Shown: piece by piece, positions 44,134-52,831 of the stretch | How positions within the stretch are numbered: the stretch's first letter is position 1 | How the letters are laid out: each line of letters starts with the position of its first letter | Assembly: GCF_007830055.1 (NCBI RefSeq) | Contig: NZ_VLLE01000002.1 | Coordinates: forward strand, 569,953-633,952 | Source of the DNA: Lacibacter cauensis | GTDB lineage: Bacteria > Bacteroidota > Bacteroidia > Chitinophagales > Chitinophagaceae | DNA length: 64,000 bases | Direction: 5' to 3' | The notes under the pieces: model-generated | What the model saw: the letters and a program-made list of their open reading frames with translations, nothing else | Databases searched by the model: none | Told to the model about the DNA's origin: nothing | Position numbers and translations under genes: made by a program

Positions 44134-45597
44134 ATGCAGGAAGCAATCACTATTGTTTGGTTTAAAAAAGATTTGCGACTTACCGATCATGCACCTTTAT
44201 CGGAAGCGATCAAGCGTGGTTTGCCGGTTTTGCTCCTGCATTTTTTTGAACCAAGCCTGATGGATGCTGCAGACAGCGATGAACGGCATTGGCGCTTTAT
44301 TTACGAATCGGTTGACGAAATGAAAACAAAGCTGCTTCAACAGCGTATTTCTTTCTTTTCGTTACATGCAGAAGTATTACCGGTACTTGAACAGTTGCAA
44401 ACACATTTCTACGTCAACAGTATTTATTCGCATGAAGAAATTGGTAATGCCATCAGCTACAAGCGTGATAAAGCAGTGGCTGCCTTTTGCAAACAACAAA
44501 AGATACAGTGGCAGGAGTTTCCTACGAATGGTATTATTCGTGGATTGAAAAACAGAAACAAGTGGAGTGAAAAGTGGAATGAAACGATGGCATCACCTGA
44601 ATATACAGTGCTGCTTCAGGAAATAAAGCCCGTTTCACTTCCCCCAACAATCAACAACTTGGATGCAGCAGCTCATCTTCCGCAAACGATCCGAACAAAA
44701 AATTCCTTGTTTCAACCGGGAGGCGAAACAGCTGCCTGGCGCTACCTTCTCTCTTTTTTGAACGAACGCTGCAGAACCTACAGCAAACATATTTCCAAGC
44801 CGGAAGAAAGCAGGAAAAGCTGCAGCCGCATTTCGCCTTATTTAACTTATGGCAACATTAGTATGAAGCAGCTGTACCAGTCTACACTCAGGACAATTGA
44901 AACAACAACATACAAAGGACCCTTACATTTTTTTATTGCAAGGTTACATTGGCATTGTCATTTTATTCAAAAGTTTGAAAGCGAATGCCGCATGGAATTT
45001 GAAAACCTGAATCGTGGGTTCAATGCTATTCGAACAACAATCAATGAAACCTATGTAACTGCCTGGAAAAATGGCGCAACAGGTATACCATTGGTTGATG
45101 CCTGTATGCGTTGTGTAACCCAAACGGGCTATTTAAATTTTCGCATGCGCAGTATGCTGGCATCTTTTCTTACACATCATTTGTGGCAACCCTGGCAAGC
45201 CGGAGCAAACCATTTGGCTAAACAGTTTTTAGATTATGAACCGGGCATTCATTATCCGCAGTTTCAAATGCAGGCCGGTACCATGGGTGTGCATACCATA
45301 CGTATTTATAACCCGATAAAGCAGGGAAAAGAACATGATCCTGAAGGATTGTTTATCAAAAAATGGATTCCTGAATTAGCAAATGTGCCGGTGGAGTTTA
45401 TTCATGAACCATGGCTGATGAGCGAAATGGAACAACAACTTCACAACATAAAGTTGGGTATAGATTATCCGCTGCCCATTATTGATGTGCCGGAGGCGGC
45501 TGCTTTTGCACGCAAACATTTGTGGGATGTGAAGAAAACAACAAACGTACTTACAGAAAACAAACATGTACTTGCTGTACACACCAAACGTTCCTGA
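44134..45597 (+). CDS. Photolyase/cryptochrome-family flavoprotein, divergent
   Basis: A 487-residue protein with an N-terminal alpha/beta antenna domain (ITIVWFKKDLRLTDHAPL) and a C-terminal FAD domain (RISPYLTYGNISMKQLYQ, then TGYLNFRMRSMLASFL, then IRIYNPIKQGKEHDPEG). Photolyases use blue light to repair pyrimidine dimers. The stretch equal to E. coli NNGGWQWVAGTG reads HYPQFQMQAGTMG, so the inner tryptophan of the electron-transfer chain and the Asn near flavin N5 appear replaced. It may therefore be a cryptochrome-like or unusual repair enzyme. It lies 65 bases after TDO on the same strand, with no clear terminator between. Confidence 0.87.
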   Translation: MQEAITIVWFKKDLRLTDHAPLSEAIKRGLPVLLLHFFEPSLMDAADSDERHWRFIYESVDEMKTKLLQQRISFFSLHAEVLPVLEQLQTHFYVNSIYSHEEIGNAISYKRDKAVAAFCKQQKIQWQEFPTNGIIRGLKNRNKWSEKWNETMASPEYTVLLQEIKPVSLPPTINNLDAAAHLPQTIRTKNSLFQPGGETAAWRYLLSFLNERCRTYSKHISKPEESRKSCSRISPYLTYGNISMKQLYQSTLRTIETTTYKGPLHFFIARLHWHCHFIQKFESECRMEFENLNRGFNAIRTTINETYVTAWKNGATGIPLVDACMRCVTQTGYLNFRMRSMLASFLTHHLWQPWQAGANHLAKQFLDYEPGIHYPQFQMQAGTMGVHTIRIYNPIKQGKEHDPEGLFIKKWIPELANVPVEFIHEPWLMSEMEQQLHNIKLGIDYPLPIIDVPEAAAFARKHLWDVKKTTNVLTENKHVLAVHTKRS

Positions 45598-45602
45598 TTG
45601 AA

Positions 45603-45794
45603 CTATTTGCTTAATAGAAATAAAACAACAGCTATAGCAACAATAGCCAGCAATAGGTAACCGGTCCAGAAATTTCTGTTCTGTTTTTCTTCAGCCAATT
45701 CTTCATTGTACTTTCCTTTGAAGCCATTGAAAGCCCAATAAACAAATCCACCGATCATCATCGGCATAAGAAAAGCAAGATGTTTATCGCCCAT
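45603..45794 (-). CDS. Small two-helix membrane protein
   Basis: A 63-residue protein that I do not recognise. There are two hydrophobic segments (about 7-24 and 43-62) around a charged loop, GKYNEELAEEKQNRNFW. It starts 9 bases after the amylase gene ends, on the same strand, and is likely translated from that transcript. The 3' end lies five bases from the convergent photolyase gene. Confidence 0.65.
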   Translation of the reverse strand: MGDKHLAFLMPMMIGGFVYWAFNGFKGKYNEELAEEKQNRNFWTGYLLLAIVAIAVVLFLLSK

Positions 45795-45803
45795 TACAGC
45801 TTA

Positions 45804-47159
45804 TCAATAAGAGTACACTAAGTAACCCCAAGGCGCTAATACAAATTCCTGCCCATCGGTTAAATGCTCTTTCTTATTGGCGAATACATTTTGTGCTTCG
45901 CCGGCAATAGCTCCCTGCAGTTTGGTTGTTTGTGGTTTATTTGAAAGATTCAAAATCACCAATACTTTCTTACCATCCTTTTCTCTTGTGTAAGCAAAAA
46001 CAGCATCGTCGTTTGCTGATTGCAGTTTTGTATAAGCTGCATCAACTGCTAAAGCAGCAGTACTCTTTCGTAAACCCAGTAAGGTTTTATAAAAAGCAGC
46101 ACGCTGGTACTTTCCAAACGTAATGGTGTCTTTATAGAAAAAGGAAATCGAATCCAGGAAAGGTTCTTCTTGTCCGCTGTAAATTAACGGCAATGTATTT
46201 TTCCATGTTTGTGTTAATACCGCAAACGGTGCATGTATTTCGCCGGGCATTGTTTCGTAGTCGGCTTTATTCCAGCTATTCTCATCGTGGTTGCTGGTGA
46301 AGTACATTTTAATATAATCAGGTTTAAAGCTTTCGTCGAGGTGACGAAGCACTGTATCCAGCACCCTTGCACTCGCCTCTCCTTTAGCTACTTTTTTCAT
46401 TTTGGCAAAACCATCCCAGCCATAGCTTGCATGAAAACCTGCATCATGTATCCACGCAACATCTGCTTCTGCCAGCATAAAAATATCGGGCTTCACCGTT
46501 TTTAATTCGGCAATACATTTCTGCCAGAAACTGCGGGGTACTTCGCCTGCAACATCGCAACGAAAGCCATCGATGTTTGTTTCGGTTAACCAAAACTTCA
46601 TGGCATTGATCATGCTGTCGTGCAAAACAGGATTCCAGAAGTTGAGGTCACGGGTATCGCTCCAGTCGAATGCGTAGGCGAAACTGCCATCGGCTTTCTT
46701 TACAAAAAAATCGGGGTTGCTTTGCATCCACCTGTTATCGGCACCGGTATGGTTGGCTACCCAATCGGTAATTACTTTAAAGCCGAGTTCGTGTGCTTTG
46801 TTCACCAGGTTTTTCCAATCGTCCAGTGTACCAAACTCGGGATTAACGGCAGTGTAATCGGCCACTGCATAATAGCTGCCCAACGCACCTTTGCGATCTG
46901 CTTTGCTGATGGGGGTAATCGGCATAAACCAGAGAATGTCCATGCCCATTTCTTTCAACCGTGGCAGGTTTGCTTCAAACGCTTTGAATGTTCCTTCGGG
47001 CGTGTATTGCCGAACATTCACTTCATAAATATTCGATTGCTTAATATATTCGGGATAAGCAGATGTGGTAACAGTTGTTGCATTTGACGGAAGCTCCTTG
47101 CAGGAACACAGCAACAAGGTTGCAGCAGTAATCTGCAATACAAGATTTGAAAAGCGCAT
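45804..47159 (-). CDS. Alpha-amylase family (GH13) lipoprotein
   Basis: A 451-residue glycoside hydrolase with a lipobox (LLLCS|CKEL). The four GH13 regions are present: I in VITDWVANHTG, II with the nucleophile Asp in GFRCDVAG, III with the acid Glu in MLAEADVAW, and IV in TSNHDENSW. It should cut alpha-1,4-glucans at the cell surface or in the periplasm. No SusC/SusD pair is nearby, so this is not a classical polysaccharide utilisation locus. The frame runs to 47210, but ATG 47159 begins the signal sequence. Confidence 0.93.
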   Translation of the reverse strand: MRFSNLVLQITAATLLLCSCKELPSNATTVTTSAYPEYIKQSNIYEVNVRQYTPEGTFKAFEANLPRLKEMGMDILWFMPITPISKADRKGALGSYYAVADYTAVNPEFGTLDDWKNLVNKAHELGFKVITDWVANHTGADNRWMQSNPDFFVKKADGSFAYAFDWSDTRDLNFWNPVLHDSMINAMKFWLTETNIDGFRCDVAGEVPRSFWQKCIAELKTVKPDIFMLAEADVAWIHDAGFHASYGWDGFAKMKKVAKGEASARVLDTVLRHLDESFKPDYIKMYFTSNHDENSWNKADYETMPGEIHAPFAVLTQTWKNTLPLIYSGQEEPFLDSISFFYKDTITFGKYQRAAFYKTLLGLRKSTAALAVDAAYTKLQSANDDAVFAYTREKDGKKVLVILNLSNKPQTTKLQGAIAGEAQNVFANKKEHLTDGQEFVLAPWGYLVYSY

Positions 47160-47245
47160 AATCAATAATTTAATGCTGGAAATTATTGAACTTTTTCTTA
47201 CGCTCAACATCTATTTCTCTACCGGCTTTTTTGCGGGCCGAAAAC

Positions 47246-48373
47246 TTAAATCAGGGTTTTCAGTTTTTCAACTACAATATCCACTTCTTCTTTTGTGTTG
47301 TATTTGCTGAAGGAGAAACGAACAGGTATCTGGTTAGGGTTACTGTTGATGGCACGAATTACATGCGAGCCTTGCTGTGCACCACTGGTGCATGCACTGC
47401 CGCCCGATGCACAAATGCCTTCCATATCGAGATTCATCAGCAACATTTCTGATTTTTCTGATTTGGGAAAACTGGCATTGAGCACAGTGTAGTTGCTGCG
47501 GCCCATCGGATCGCCATTGAAACTTACACCTTTAACGTGTTTCTTCAATTGCTCGATCATGTAATATTTGATGCTTTGGATATAAGCGCTTTCTTCTTCC
47601 AATTTGTCTGTGGCAATCTGTAATGCTTTGGCAAAGCCTACAATGCCGTAGACGTTTTCAGTTCCTGCACGCATATTGCGTTCCTGTCCGCCGCCATGGA
47701 TGTAGGGTTTGATGTGTACGTTTTCGTTGATGTACAAAAGTCCTGCACCTTTTGGTCCGTGGAATTTATGTGCCGAACCGCTGATGAAATGCACGGGTGT
47801 ACTGCGCAGATCAAAATTGAAGTGGCCGATGGTTTGCACCGTGTCGCTGTGGAAAATAGCACTGTACATTTTACACAGATTGCCCACCGCATGCAGATCG
47901 GTGATGTTACCGATTTCGTTGTTGGCATGCATAAGTGTAACCAATGTTTTTTGTTCTGTTGAAGCCAGCAGTTGTTCCAGGTGCTCCAGATCGATATGGC
48001 CGTTGGGCAAAACGTTTACATAACTCACTTTTGCTTCATCACGGTTGTCGAGGTATTCAACAGTATGTAAAGTGGCGTGGTGCTCAATTTTCGAAGTAAT
48101 GATGTGGGTACAACCCAGATCACGAACCGATGCTGTAATTGCTGTATTTGAACTTTCTGTACCTCCGCTGGTAAAGAAAATTTCTGCCGGGTGTGCATTG
48201 AGAATTTTCGCTACAGTTTTACGGGAGTTTTCAATGGCTAATCTCGTTTCCCGGCCAAACGAATAGATGGATGAAGGATTGCCAAAACCATTTTGCAGAA
48301 AAGGTAACATGGCCTCCACTACCTGTGGATCGATGGCTGTTGTTGCGGCGTTGTCGAAATAAATACGGTTCAT
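47246..48373 (-). CDS. Cysteine desulfurase (NifS/IscS type)
   Basis: A 375-residue PLP enzyme that removes sulfur from cysteine for iron-sulfur clusters and thio-modification. It has YFDNAATTAIDP, HHA with the substrate-stacking His, the PLP Lys203 in SGSAHKFHGPKGAG, and the catalytic Cys328 in ASGGSACTSG. The long active-site loop and SxCxSG sequence place it in the IscS/NifS group and not the SufS group. It has its own promoter. No isc or suf partner is adjacent. Confidence 0.94.
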   Translation of the reverse strand: MNRIYFDNAATTAIDPQVVEAMLPFLQNGFGNPSSIYSFGRETRLAIENSRKTVAKILNAHPAEIFFTSGGTESSNTAITASVRDLGCTHIITSKIEHHATLHTVEYLDNRDEAKVSYVNVLPNGHIDLEHLEQLLASTEQKTLVTLMHANNEIGNITDLHAVGNLCKMYSAIFHSDTVQTIGHFNFDLRSTPVHFISGSAHKFHGPKGAGLLYINENVHIKPYIHGGGQERNMRAGTENVYGIVGFAKALQIATDKLEEESAYIQSIKYYMIEQLKKHVKGVSFNGDPMGRSNYTVLNASFPKSEKSEMLLMNLDMEGICASGGSACTSGAQQGSHVIRAINSNPNQIPVRFSFSKYNTKEEVDIVVEKLKTLI

Positions 48374-48394
48374 GATTTAAGGGAAATGAGGCTG

Positions 48395-48402
48395 CAAAGA
48401 TA
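48395..48402 (-). promoter_or_regulatory. -7 element (TATCTTTG) for cysteine desulfurase
   Basis: A perfect TAnnTTTG on the minus strand, 21 bases before ATG 48373. Confidence 0.6.
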
Positions 48403-48435
48403 AGGTGATTACTGCCGATTGAGACAGCAAATGAA

Positions 48436-49806
48436 TTACATCAACCCTTTAATCACATCCATCACCTCATTTGCCAATGCATCAGCTTTTTCAACAGTTG
48501 CTGCTTCTGAATAAACCCGGATAATGGGTTCGGTATTACTGCTGCGCAAATGCACCCAGCTTTTATCGAATTCAATTTTTACACCATCAACTGTGTTCAC
48601 GGGTTGTGCTGCGTATTGTGTTTTTACTTTTTCAAGAATTGCTTTTACATCGGTACCTTTTGGCAGATCGATCTTTTGCTTACTCATGAAATAATCCGGA
48701 TAAGTTTTGCGGAGTGCAGCTGTGCTTAATCCTGTTTGTGCAAGATGGGTTAAGAACAAGGCAATACCAATCAATGCATCTCTGCCATAGTGCAACTGCG
48801 GATCAATAATGCCGCCGTTACCTTCACCACCAATGACTGCATTTACTTCTTTCATCATCTTCACCACATTCACCTCTCCTACTGCACTGGCAAAATACTC
48901 GCCGCCATGTTTTTCGGTTACATCTTTCAATGCTCTTGTAGATGAAAGATTGGAAACTGTATTCCCTTTTTGTTTCGATAAAATGTAATCAGCAACAGCC
49001 ACCAGTGTATATTCTTCACCAAACAAACTGCCGTCATCACTAACAAAGCATAAACGATCTACATCGGGATCGACAGCAATACCTATATGTGCTTTTTGGT
49101 TAACTACCTCTGTGCACAGCTCCACCAGGTTCTCGGCCAGCGGTTCGGGATTATGTGCAAAGTTGCCATGCATCTCTGCATTCAATACGGTAATATCGGT
49201 TACACCCAATGCATTTAACAGTGCAGGTACAGCAACTGCACCGGAACTGTTGATGGCATCCAGCACCACTTTAAATTTCTTTTCAGCAATAGCTTGTTTG
49301 TTCACCAACGGATGAACAAGAATTGCATCAATATGTGTTTGTAACAACGTATCGTCATCAGAATAAGTGCCGAGCTCATCTACCGGTGCAAATGCAAACG
49401 CTTCTTTTTCTGCAATCGCCAGCATCTGCTGACCAAGTTCTGCACTGATGAATTCTCCTTTTTCATTCAGCAGCTTTAACGCATTCCACTGTTTTGGGTT
49501 ATGCGATGCCGTTAGAATAATGCCACCGTCTGCACCTTCAAATTTCACCGCCATTTCAACGGTGGGTGTTGTACTTAAACCCAGATCGATCACATGCAGT
49601 CCCATACCCAGTAATGTATTTACCACAAGGCTGCGTACCATTTCGCCACTCATACGGCCATCACGACCAACAATTACTTTTTTGCCTTTACCAAGAATTG
49701 TTGCGTATGCAGCTGTGAATTTTACAATATCAACGGGAGTAAGATTGTCGCCGGGAGCACCTCCGATTGTACCACGAATACCGGAGATCGATTTCATTAA
49801 AGCCAT
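48436..49806 (-). CDS. glmM: Phosphoglucosamine mutase
   Basis: A 456-residue alpha-D-phosphohexomutase. It has the phosphoserine loop TASHNP (Ser101), the metal loop DPDVDRL, the sugar-binding GEGNGG, and the phosphate-binding RSSNTEP. GlmM turns glucosamine-6-phosphate into glucosamine-1-phosphate for peptidoglycan and LPS. The GISGIRGTIGG start is typical of the Bacteroidota GlmM/ManB-like group. Phosphomannomutase activity is an alternative. The gene is followed on the same strand by cysteine desulfurase after 62 bases. Confidence 0.9.
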   Translation of the reverse strand: MALMKSISGIRGTIGGAPGDNLTPVDIVKFTAAYATILGKGKKVIVGRDGRMSGEMVRSLVVNTLLGMGLHVIDLGLSTTPTVEMAVKFEGADGGIILTASHNPKQWNALKLLNEKGEFISAELGQQMLAIAEKEAFAFAPVDELGTYSDDDTLLQTHIDAILVHPLVNKQAIAEKKFKVVLDAINSSGAVAVPALLNALGVTDITVLNAEMHGNFAHNPEPLAENLVELCTEVVNQKAHIGIAVDPDVDRLCFVSDDGSLFGEEYTLVAVADYILSKQKGNTVSNLSSTRALKDVTEKHGGEYFASAVGEVNVVKMMKEVNAVIGGEGNGGIIDPQLHYGRDALIGIALFLTHLAQTGLSTAALRKTYPDYFMSKQKIDLPKGTDVKAILEKVKTQYAAQPVNTVDGVKIEFDKSWVHLRSSNTEPIIRVYSEAATVEKADALANEVMDVIKGLM

Positions 49807-49909
49807 GGCTTATTTTAGATTTTAGATTTGCGATTGCATATTTTTCTGCGTTGCGAAGGTAATGCTTGTTGTTTGTTTAAGATGCTTTGATGCAACCGTA
49901 TGCGTTAAG

Positions 49910-49989
49910 TCCTGAGCGAAGTCGAAGGATGATAAAGTGTATCTCGACTCCGCTCGATACGCTTATCCGTGGTTCGACTGCGCTCACCA
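49910..49989. repeat. Cluster of TCGACTnCGCTC interspersed repeats
   Basis: Three copies of the TCGACTnCGCTC motif lie in 80 bases: complement at 49910-49929 (TCCTGAGCGAAGTCGAAGGA), direct at 49939-49960 (inside GTATCTCGACTCCGCTCGATAC, flanked by GTATC/GATAC), and direct at 49970-49989 (TGGT...ACCA flanks). Each copy is a short imperfect palindrome. This motif family occurs between genes in many Bacteroidota. The rest of the 202-base gap (49807-50008) shows only a weak -7-like sequence before glmM. Confidence 0.75.
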
Positions 49990-50008
49990 CTCACCACTCA
50001 CCTCTTCC

Positions 50009-51004
50009 CTACATCATCATTTTATAGATCATTTCTTTCAACAGCGATCCGTCTTCTGTACCCACATCGCCCACACCAACGCTGCGCAGATTGTAATGAT
50101 GCATCAGCAACAGGGCCGATTGCACACCTTCGTAACCATAAGCACTGGCTGTTGCTTTGTAGTCTTTCAAAAACCAGGCGTTGATGCCGGTTTGTGCTGC
50201 TACGGTTTTATCATCGCCCTGTGCGCCAAACAACATAAATACTTTGGAGAAATAACTGTACAGCGATGGCAGCACCAGTTGTATGGGCGCAGCTTTCGGA
50301 TTGCCTTCAAAGTACTGTACAATCTGCAGGGCTTTGGCTAAGTTCTTTTTACCAACTGCATTCTGCAGTTCAAATACATTGTATTCTTTGCTGATGCCGA
50401 CGAAGTTTTCAATATCGTCTTCGTTAATGGTTTTACGGTTGCCGAGGTTGAGGATTACTTTGTCTATTTCATTGGCAATACGGCTGAGATCGTTACCAAT
50501 ATGATCGACCAGTAAGTGAACAGCTTTTTGTGTGGGTTCGTAACCTTTCTTTTCAATGAAGCTTTGGGTCCAGGCGGGCAGTTCGTTATCGTACATTTTT
50601 TTTGTACTCAATACTTCCGCTTTATCCTTCAGCAACTTTGCAAGCTTACTGCGTCCATCTACTTTTTTTTCTTTGTGCGCTACTACAAAAATGGTTGATG
50701 CTAGCGGTTTGGCTACATAGCCTTCCAGCTTATCAATATCTTTCATTTGCTGGGCTTCTTTCAATATCACCACCTGTTTATCCGAAAACATGGGGTAACG
50801 CATACAGGCATTCACGACATCGCTCCAGTTGGTATCCTTTCCGTAAAAGATCGAAAGGTTAAACCCAGCTTCTGCTTCATCAAGGATTTTATGTTCAGCT
50901 GCATCAACCAACTGATCGATATAAAAATCTTCTTCGCCTTCGAACCAGTAAACAGGTTTAAAGCTTTTCTTTTTCCAGTCGTTGAGGATTTTTTCTACAC
51001 TCAT
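50009..51004 (-). CDS. holA: DNA polymerase III subunit delta
   Basis: A 331-residue clamp-loader subunit that opens the beta sliding clamp. The HolA pattern is PVYWFEGEEDFYIDQLVD at the start, MFSDKQVVILKEAQQM with the clamp-binding region, LLVDHIGNDLSRIANEIDKVIL in domain II, and the helical C-terminal collar. The start overlaps the exonuclease stop by four bases (ATGA), so both are translated from one message. The 3' end lies directly next to the repeat cluster. Confidence 0.93.
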   Translation of the reverse strand: MSVEKILNDWKKKSFKPVYWFEGEEDFYIDQLVDAAEHKILDEAEAGFNLSIFYGKDTNWSDVVNACMRYPMFSDKQVVILKEAQQMKDIDKLEGYVAKPLASTIFVVAHKEKKVDGRSKLAKLLKDKAEVLSTKKMYDNELPAWTQSFIEKKGYEPTQKAVHLLVDHIGNDLSRIANEIDKVILNLGNRKTINEDDIENFVGISKEYNVFELQNAVGKKNLAKALQIVQYFEGNPKAAPIQLVLPSLYSYFSKVFMLFGAQGDDKTVAAQTGINAWFLKDYKATASAYGYEGVQSALLLMHHYNLRSVGVGDVGTEDGSLLKEMIYKMMM

Positions 51005-51744
51005 GTTTCGGTGCCGGCAATAAAGATGTTTTCCGGCGGCAACAAAGGTAATTGTTGAAAGCGAAGAAAAATCTGGGCAACCGCAACCACATCTTTCTGG
51101 CAGTACGTTACGATCCGTTGCAGGTTTTGCTCCTTGTAGTAAATGTCTTTTACCATGCTGCCGTCAATTCCATCTTTTGGTGTTTCAATACCCAGGCAGT
51201 TGGCCAGCAGATGCAGGGATGTATAGTTTTTATAGTCGCCAAATTTCCAAAGCTGCATGGTATCAACCAGGTTGGTCTCCCATGGTTTTCTTCCGCTGAA
51301 TTGCAAGAAAGCCGGTAAGGCTAATTGGTTGATGAGCATGCGCCGGCTGATGAATGGTATATCAAATTCTTTAATGTTATGGCCGGCAAAGTGCATGTCG
51401 GGTGTAGTGTTGTAAAACTTCTCTACATCGGCAGTGAAAGCCTGCAATAATTTTTTTTCATTATCTGCTGCATACGACTTTAACCGGAAGCATAAACGGT
51501 TACCTTTATCGGTGTAAAAAAAGCCGGTAGAAATACATATTATTTTACCAAATTCGGCTTGAATTCCAGCCTTTTGCTGATAACTGTCAGGCAGCGAAAA
51601 ATTTTCTGGCATGGTTTTGGAAATTTTGTCTGCCCAGAGATCTTTCCATACTTCCGGCAACTGTTCGAACGATGCAAACTGTGGTACTGTTTCGATATCG
51701 AGTACCATCAGACGATCGGGATGAATATGCGTTTGGTTAGCCAT
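51001..51744 (-). CDS. Predicted 3'-5' exonuclease, PolB-exonuclease-like
   Basis: A 247-residue DEDD-type nuclease of the group related to the DNA polymerase B proofreading domain. The metal ligands are Asp and Glu in MVLDIETVP, Asp in AGHNIKEFDIPF, and Asp in VTYCQKDVVAVAQI; the last motif has the YxxxD form. It overlaps holA by four bases, which suggests a DNA replication or repair role, although this is not proved. The frame is open to 51810, but ATG 51744 gives a sensible N-terminus. Confidence 0.87.
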   Translation of the reverse strand: MANQTHIHPDRLMVLDIETVPQFASFEQLPEVWKDLWADKISKTMPENFSLPDSYQQKAGIQAEFGKIICISTGFFYTDKGNRLCFRLKSYAADNEKKLLQAFTADVEKFYNTTPDMHFAGHNIKEFDIPFISRRMLINQLALPAFLQFSGRKPWETNLVDTMQLWKFGDYKNYTSLHLLANCLGIETPKDGIDGSMVKDIYYKEQNLQRIVTYCQKDVVAVAQIFLRFQQLPLLPPENIFIAGTET

Positions 51745-51782
51745 GGATAAATGTAATTTTTTAAAAATTAAAATCAAATAGT

Positions 51783-52769
51783 ATGTCGTATTCAAATTAT
51801 CCTTCAGCAAATCCGCAGGAACCTACCCCATCTGCGCCTCAGAAAAACAATCGTAGCCTTATCTATGGTTTGTTAATTGCAGCTTTACTCGGTACTTGGG
51901 GTTACATCATCTGGGATAAATCAAAAACAAAAGAAATGACTACGCAGCTGCAGGCGCAGTTAAGCACCAGCGATAGCAGCAAAGGCGCTATTCAAACAGA
52001 ATACAACGCTGCACTGCAACGCCTTGATGAATTAACCAGCATGAATGCAAGCATGGACAGCCTGGTAAAAACCAAGAACGGTGAAATTGCAAATATGAAG
52101 AGCCGTATTCAAACGCTCCTGAACAAGCAAAACAAAACAGCAGCTGACCTTGCAGAGGCCAAGCGTTTAATTAACGAGTTGAATGAAAAAATCAGTGGTT
52201 ATGTTGTAGAAGTGGAAACACTCCGTGGCGAAAACCTCCAGCTGAAAACTGAAAAGCAGGAATTAACTACACAGAAAGAAGCTTTGCAGGTGCAGTACGA
52301 TCAAACAAGTGCAGAAAAGAAAGTAGTGGAAGAAAAACTGGATGTAGCATCTACATTAAATGCTTCAGCCATCAATATTGTAACAATTGATGAGCGTCGT
52401 AACGGTAAAGAAAAAGAAAAAGATGTTGCGAAGCGTGTAGATAAAATCCGTCTGTCGTTCAATGTGTTTAACCGTGTTGGTGAAGAAGGTACAAAAGATG
52501 TATATGTAGTAATTACTGATCCTTCCGGCCAGGTTGTAAGCAACGAAGCATTGGGTAGCGGTCGTTTCACCACAAGAGAAGAAGGTGAAAGAGTATTTAC
52601 AAAAATGACCAGCTTAACCTTCTCTGCAAACAAAACAGTTCCTGTATCTATTGAGTGGAAACCAGGTGCAAAGTTTGTAGAAGGTGCTTACAAAGTTGAA
52701 ATTTATAACAACGGTTTCAAAATTGGCGAAGGTTCAAAAACATTACGTAAAGGCGGTTTATTTAGCTAA
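51783..52769 (+). CDS. Membrane-anchored long coiled-coil protein
   Basis: A 328-residue protein. A Pro-rich cytoplasmic start (SANPQEPTPSAPQ) is followed by one membrane helix (about 26-43), a coiled coil of about 150 residues (about 48-200) with regular Leu/Ile heptads, and a C-terminal beta-sandwich-like domain of about 120 residues (KIRLSFNVFNRVGEEGTKDV onward, with VVITDPSGQVV and VPVSIEWKPGAKF). Topology suggests that the beta domain faces the periplasm. I do not recognise a named family. It has a strong terminator and is divergent from the exonuclease. Confidence 0.8.
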   Translation: MSYSNYPSANPQEPTPSAPQKNNRSLIYGLLIAALLGTWGYIIWDKSKTKEMTTQLQAQLSTSDSSKGAIQTEYNAALQRLDELTSMNASMDSLVKTKNGEIANMKSRIQTLLNKQNKTAADLAEAKRLINELNEKISGYVVEVETLRGENLQLKTEKQELTTQKEALQVQYDQTSAEKKVVEEKLDVASTLNASAINIVTIDERRNGKEKEKDVAKRVDKIRLSFNVFNRVGEEGTKDVYVVITDPSGQVVSNEALGSGRFTTREEGERVFTKMTSLTFSANKTVPVSIEWKPGAKFVEGAYKVEIYNNGFKIGEGSKTLRKGGLFS

Positions 52770-52800
52770 ACATACTTACACGTTGATGGTTTATTGGTGG

Positions 52801-52829
52801 AGCGGCAGGTTTTTCCTGCCGCTTTTTTT
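52801..52829 (+). terminator. Rho-independent terminator after the coiled-coil gene
   Basis: A perfect 9-base stem (52801-52809 with 52815-52823, AGCGGCAGG) with a TTTTT loop, followed by a T-run to 52829. It sits between convergent genes. Confidence 0.9.
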
Positions 52830-52831
52830 GT

